Part shown: in pieces, positions 5,642-5,889 of the stretch | How positions within the stretch are numbered: the stretch's first letter is position 1 | Layout of the letters: each line of letters opens with the position of its first letter | NCBI GenBank assembly: GCA_937871685.1 | Contig: CALMOL010000339.1 | Span: 4,768 to 10,656 of the forward strand | DNA length: 5,889 nucleotides | Direction: 5' to 3' | DNA from: an uncultured Verrucomicrobiota bacterium | GTDB lineage: Bacteria > Verrucomicrobiota > Verrucomicrobiia > Chthoniobacterales > SZAS-18 | Notes under the pieces: generated by a model | Database searches by the model: none | Told to the model about the DNA's origin: nothing | The model's input: the letters and a program-made list of their open reading frames with translations, nothing else | Program-made: the position numbers and the translations under genes

Positions 5642-5889
5642 GTGGCAATTTCTTTGCCTGTTTACTTGGTCGTCACTGACACCGCCCGGAATCCGGCGCG
5701 TTCGGGCATTCAGATGGTGGTGCGGGCGCTCGTCGAGAAAGTGGCGCGGCTTGCGCCGGAGCGGACGCGGTTGATCGCTTGGCGGTGGCAGGGCGGGGGG
5801 AAGCTCGTGGCACTCGATGAGCGGGACGGAAAGAACCTCCCAGACGGAGGGCGGCTGCGGGAGGCTTCCCGAGTTTCCTTGAGCGAGGG
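5642..5889 (+). CDS. N-terminus of a probable glycosyltransferase, cut by the right edge
   Basis: From a GTG at 5642-5644 the frame is open to the window end, giving 82 residues that start VAISLPVYLVVTDTARNPAR and continue SGIQMVVRALVEKVARLAPE. A short hydrophobic strand followed by 'D(V)T...R(S/T)GIQRVVR.L' is the N-terminal pattern of many GT4-type (group 1) glycosyltransferases, where it forms the first strand and the helix after it. The strand and helix are followed by a second strand, RLIAWRW (43-49). The usual GIQR is GIQM here. The frame has an in-frame stop at 5585-5587, so the only other plausible start is a TTG at 5621-5623; neither has a good Shine-Dalgarno. Transcribed away from the pseudopilin operon, it is probably an unrelated cell-surface polysaccharide gene. 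Most of the protein, including the nucleotide-sugar site, lies outside the window. Confidence 0.6.
   Translation, partial: MAISLPVYLVVTDTARNPARSGIQMVVRALVEKVARLAPERTRLIAWRWQGGGKLVALDERDGKNLPDGGRLREASRVSLSE

Noticed and set aside
5565..5648. Cassette D starting at the upstream TTG (5646-5648)
   Set aside because: It would add 28 residues ahead of a well-formed 12-residue prepilin leader and overlap the start of the divergent gene; the ATG at 5562-5564 fits better.

Overview
The window reads as Verrucomicrobiota DNA (GC-rich, roughly 58-60% by eye). This rests mainly on one recognisable locus: a run of four minus-strand genes for prepilin-like proteins. Their order, sizes and N-terminal signatures match the 'Verru_Chthon cassette' proteins D, B, C and A, families named after Verrucomicrobium and Chthoniobacter. 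I assign the letters from remembered family features, not from a database search.

Layout, from the right in the direction of transcription: a short divergent intergenic region (about 5565-5641); cassette D, a FimT/GspH-like pseudopilin (5564-4914); cassette B, GspI/PilV-like (4927-4379); cassette C, GspJ/PilW-like (4368-3427); cassette A, a very large GspK/PilX-like protein (3455-729); a small secreted protein with a signal peptide (745-89); and at the left edge a possible start of one more gene (98 to beyond 1). To the right, on the plus strand, a gene starts near 5642 and runs off the window; its first 82 residues look like the N-terminus of a glycosyltransferase.

The minus-strand genes are packed so tightly (overlaps of 14, 29 and 17 bases, one 10-base gap, and perhaps a further 10-base overlap) that they almost certainly form one translationally coupled operon. 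By analogy with the type II secretion minor pseudopilins GspH-I-J-K, the four products probably assemble into a pseudopilus tip-like complex. A would be the cap, because it alone lacks the Glu at +5 of the mature protein and is far larger than the others. No assembly ATPase, platform protein, secretin or prepilin peptidase is in the window, so the cassette must borrow a machine encoded elsewhere. The secreted fifth product is a plausible partner or substrate, but its role is unknown. No RNA genes, insertion sequences or CRISPR arrays were seen.
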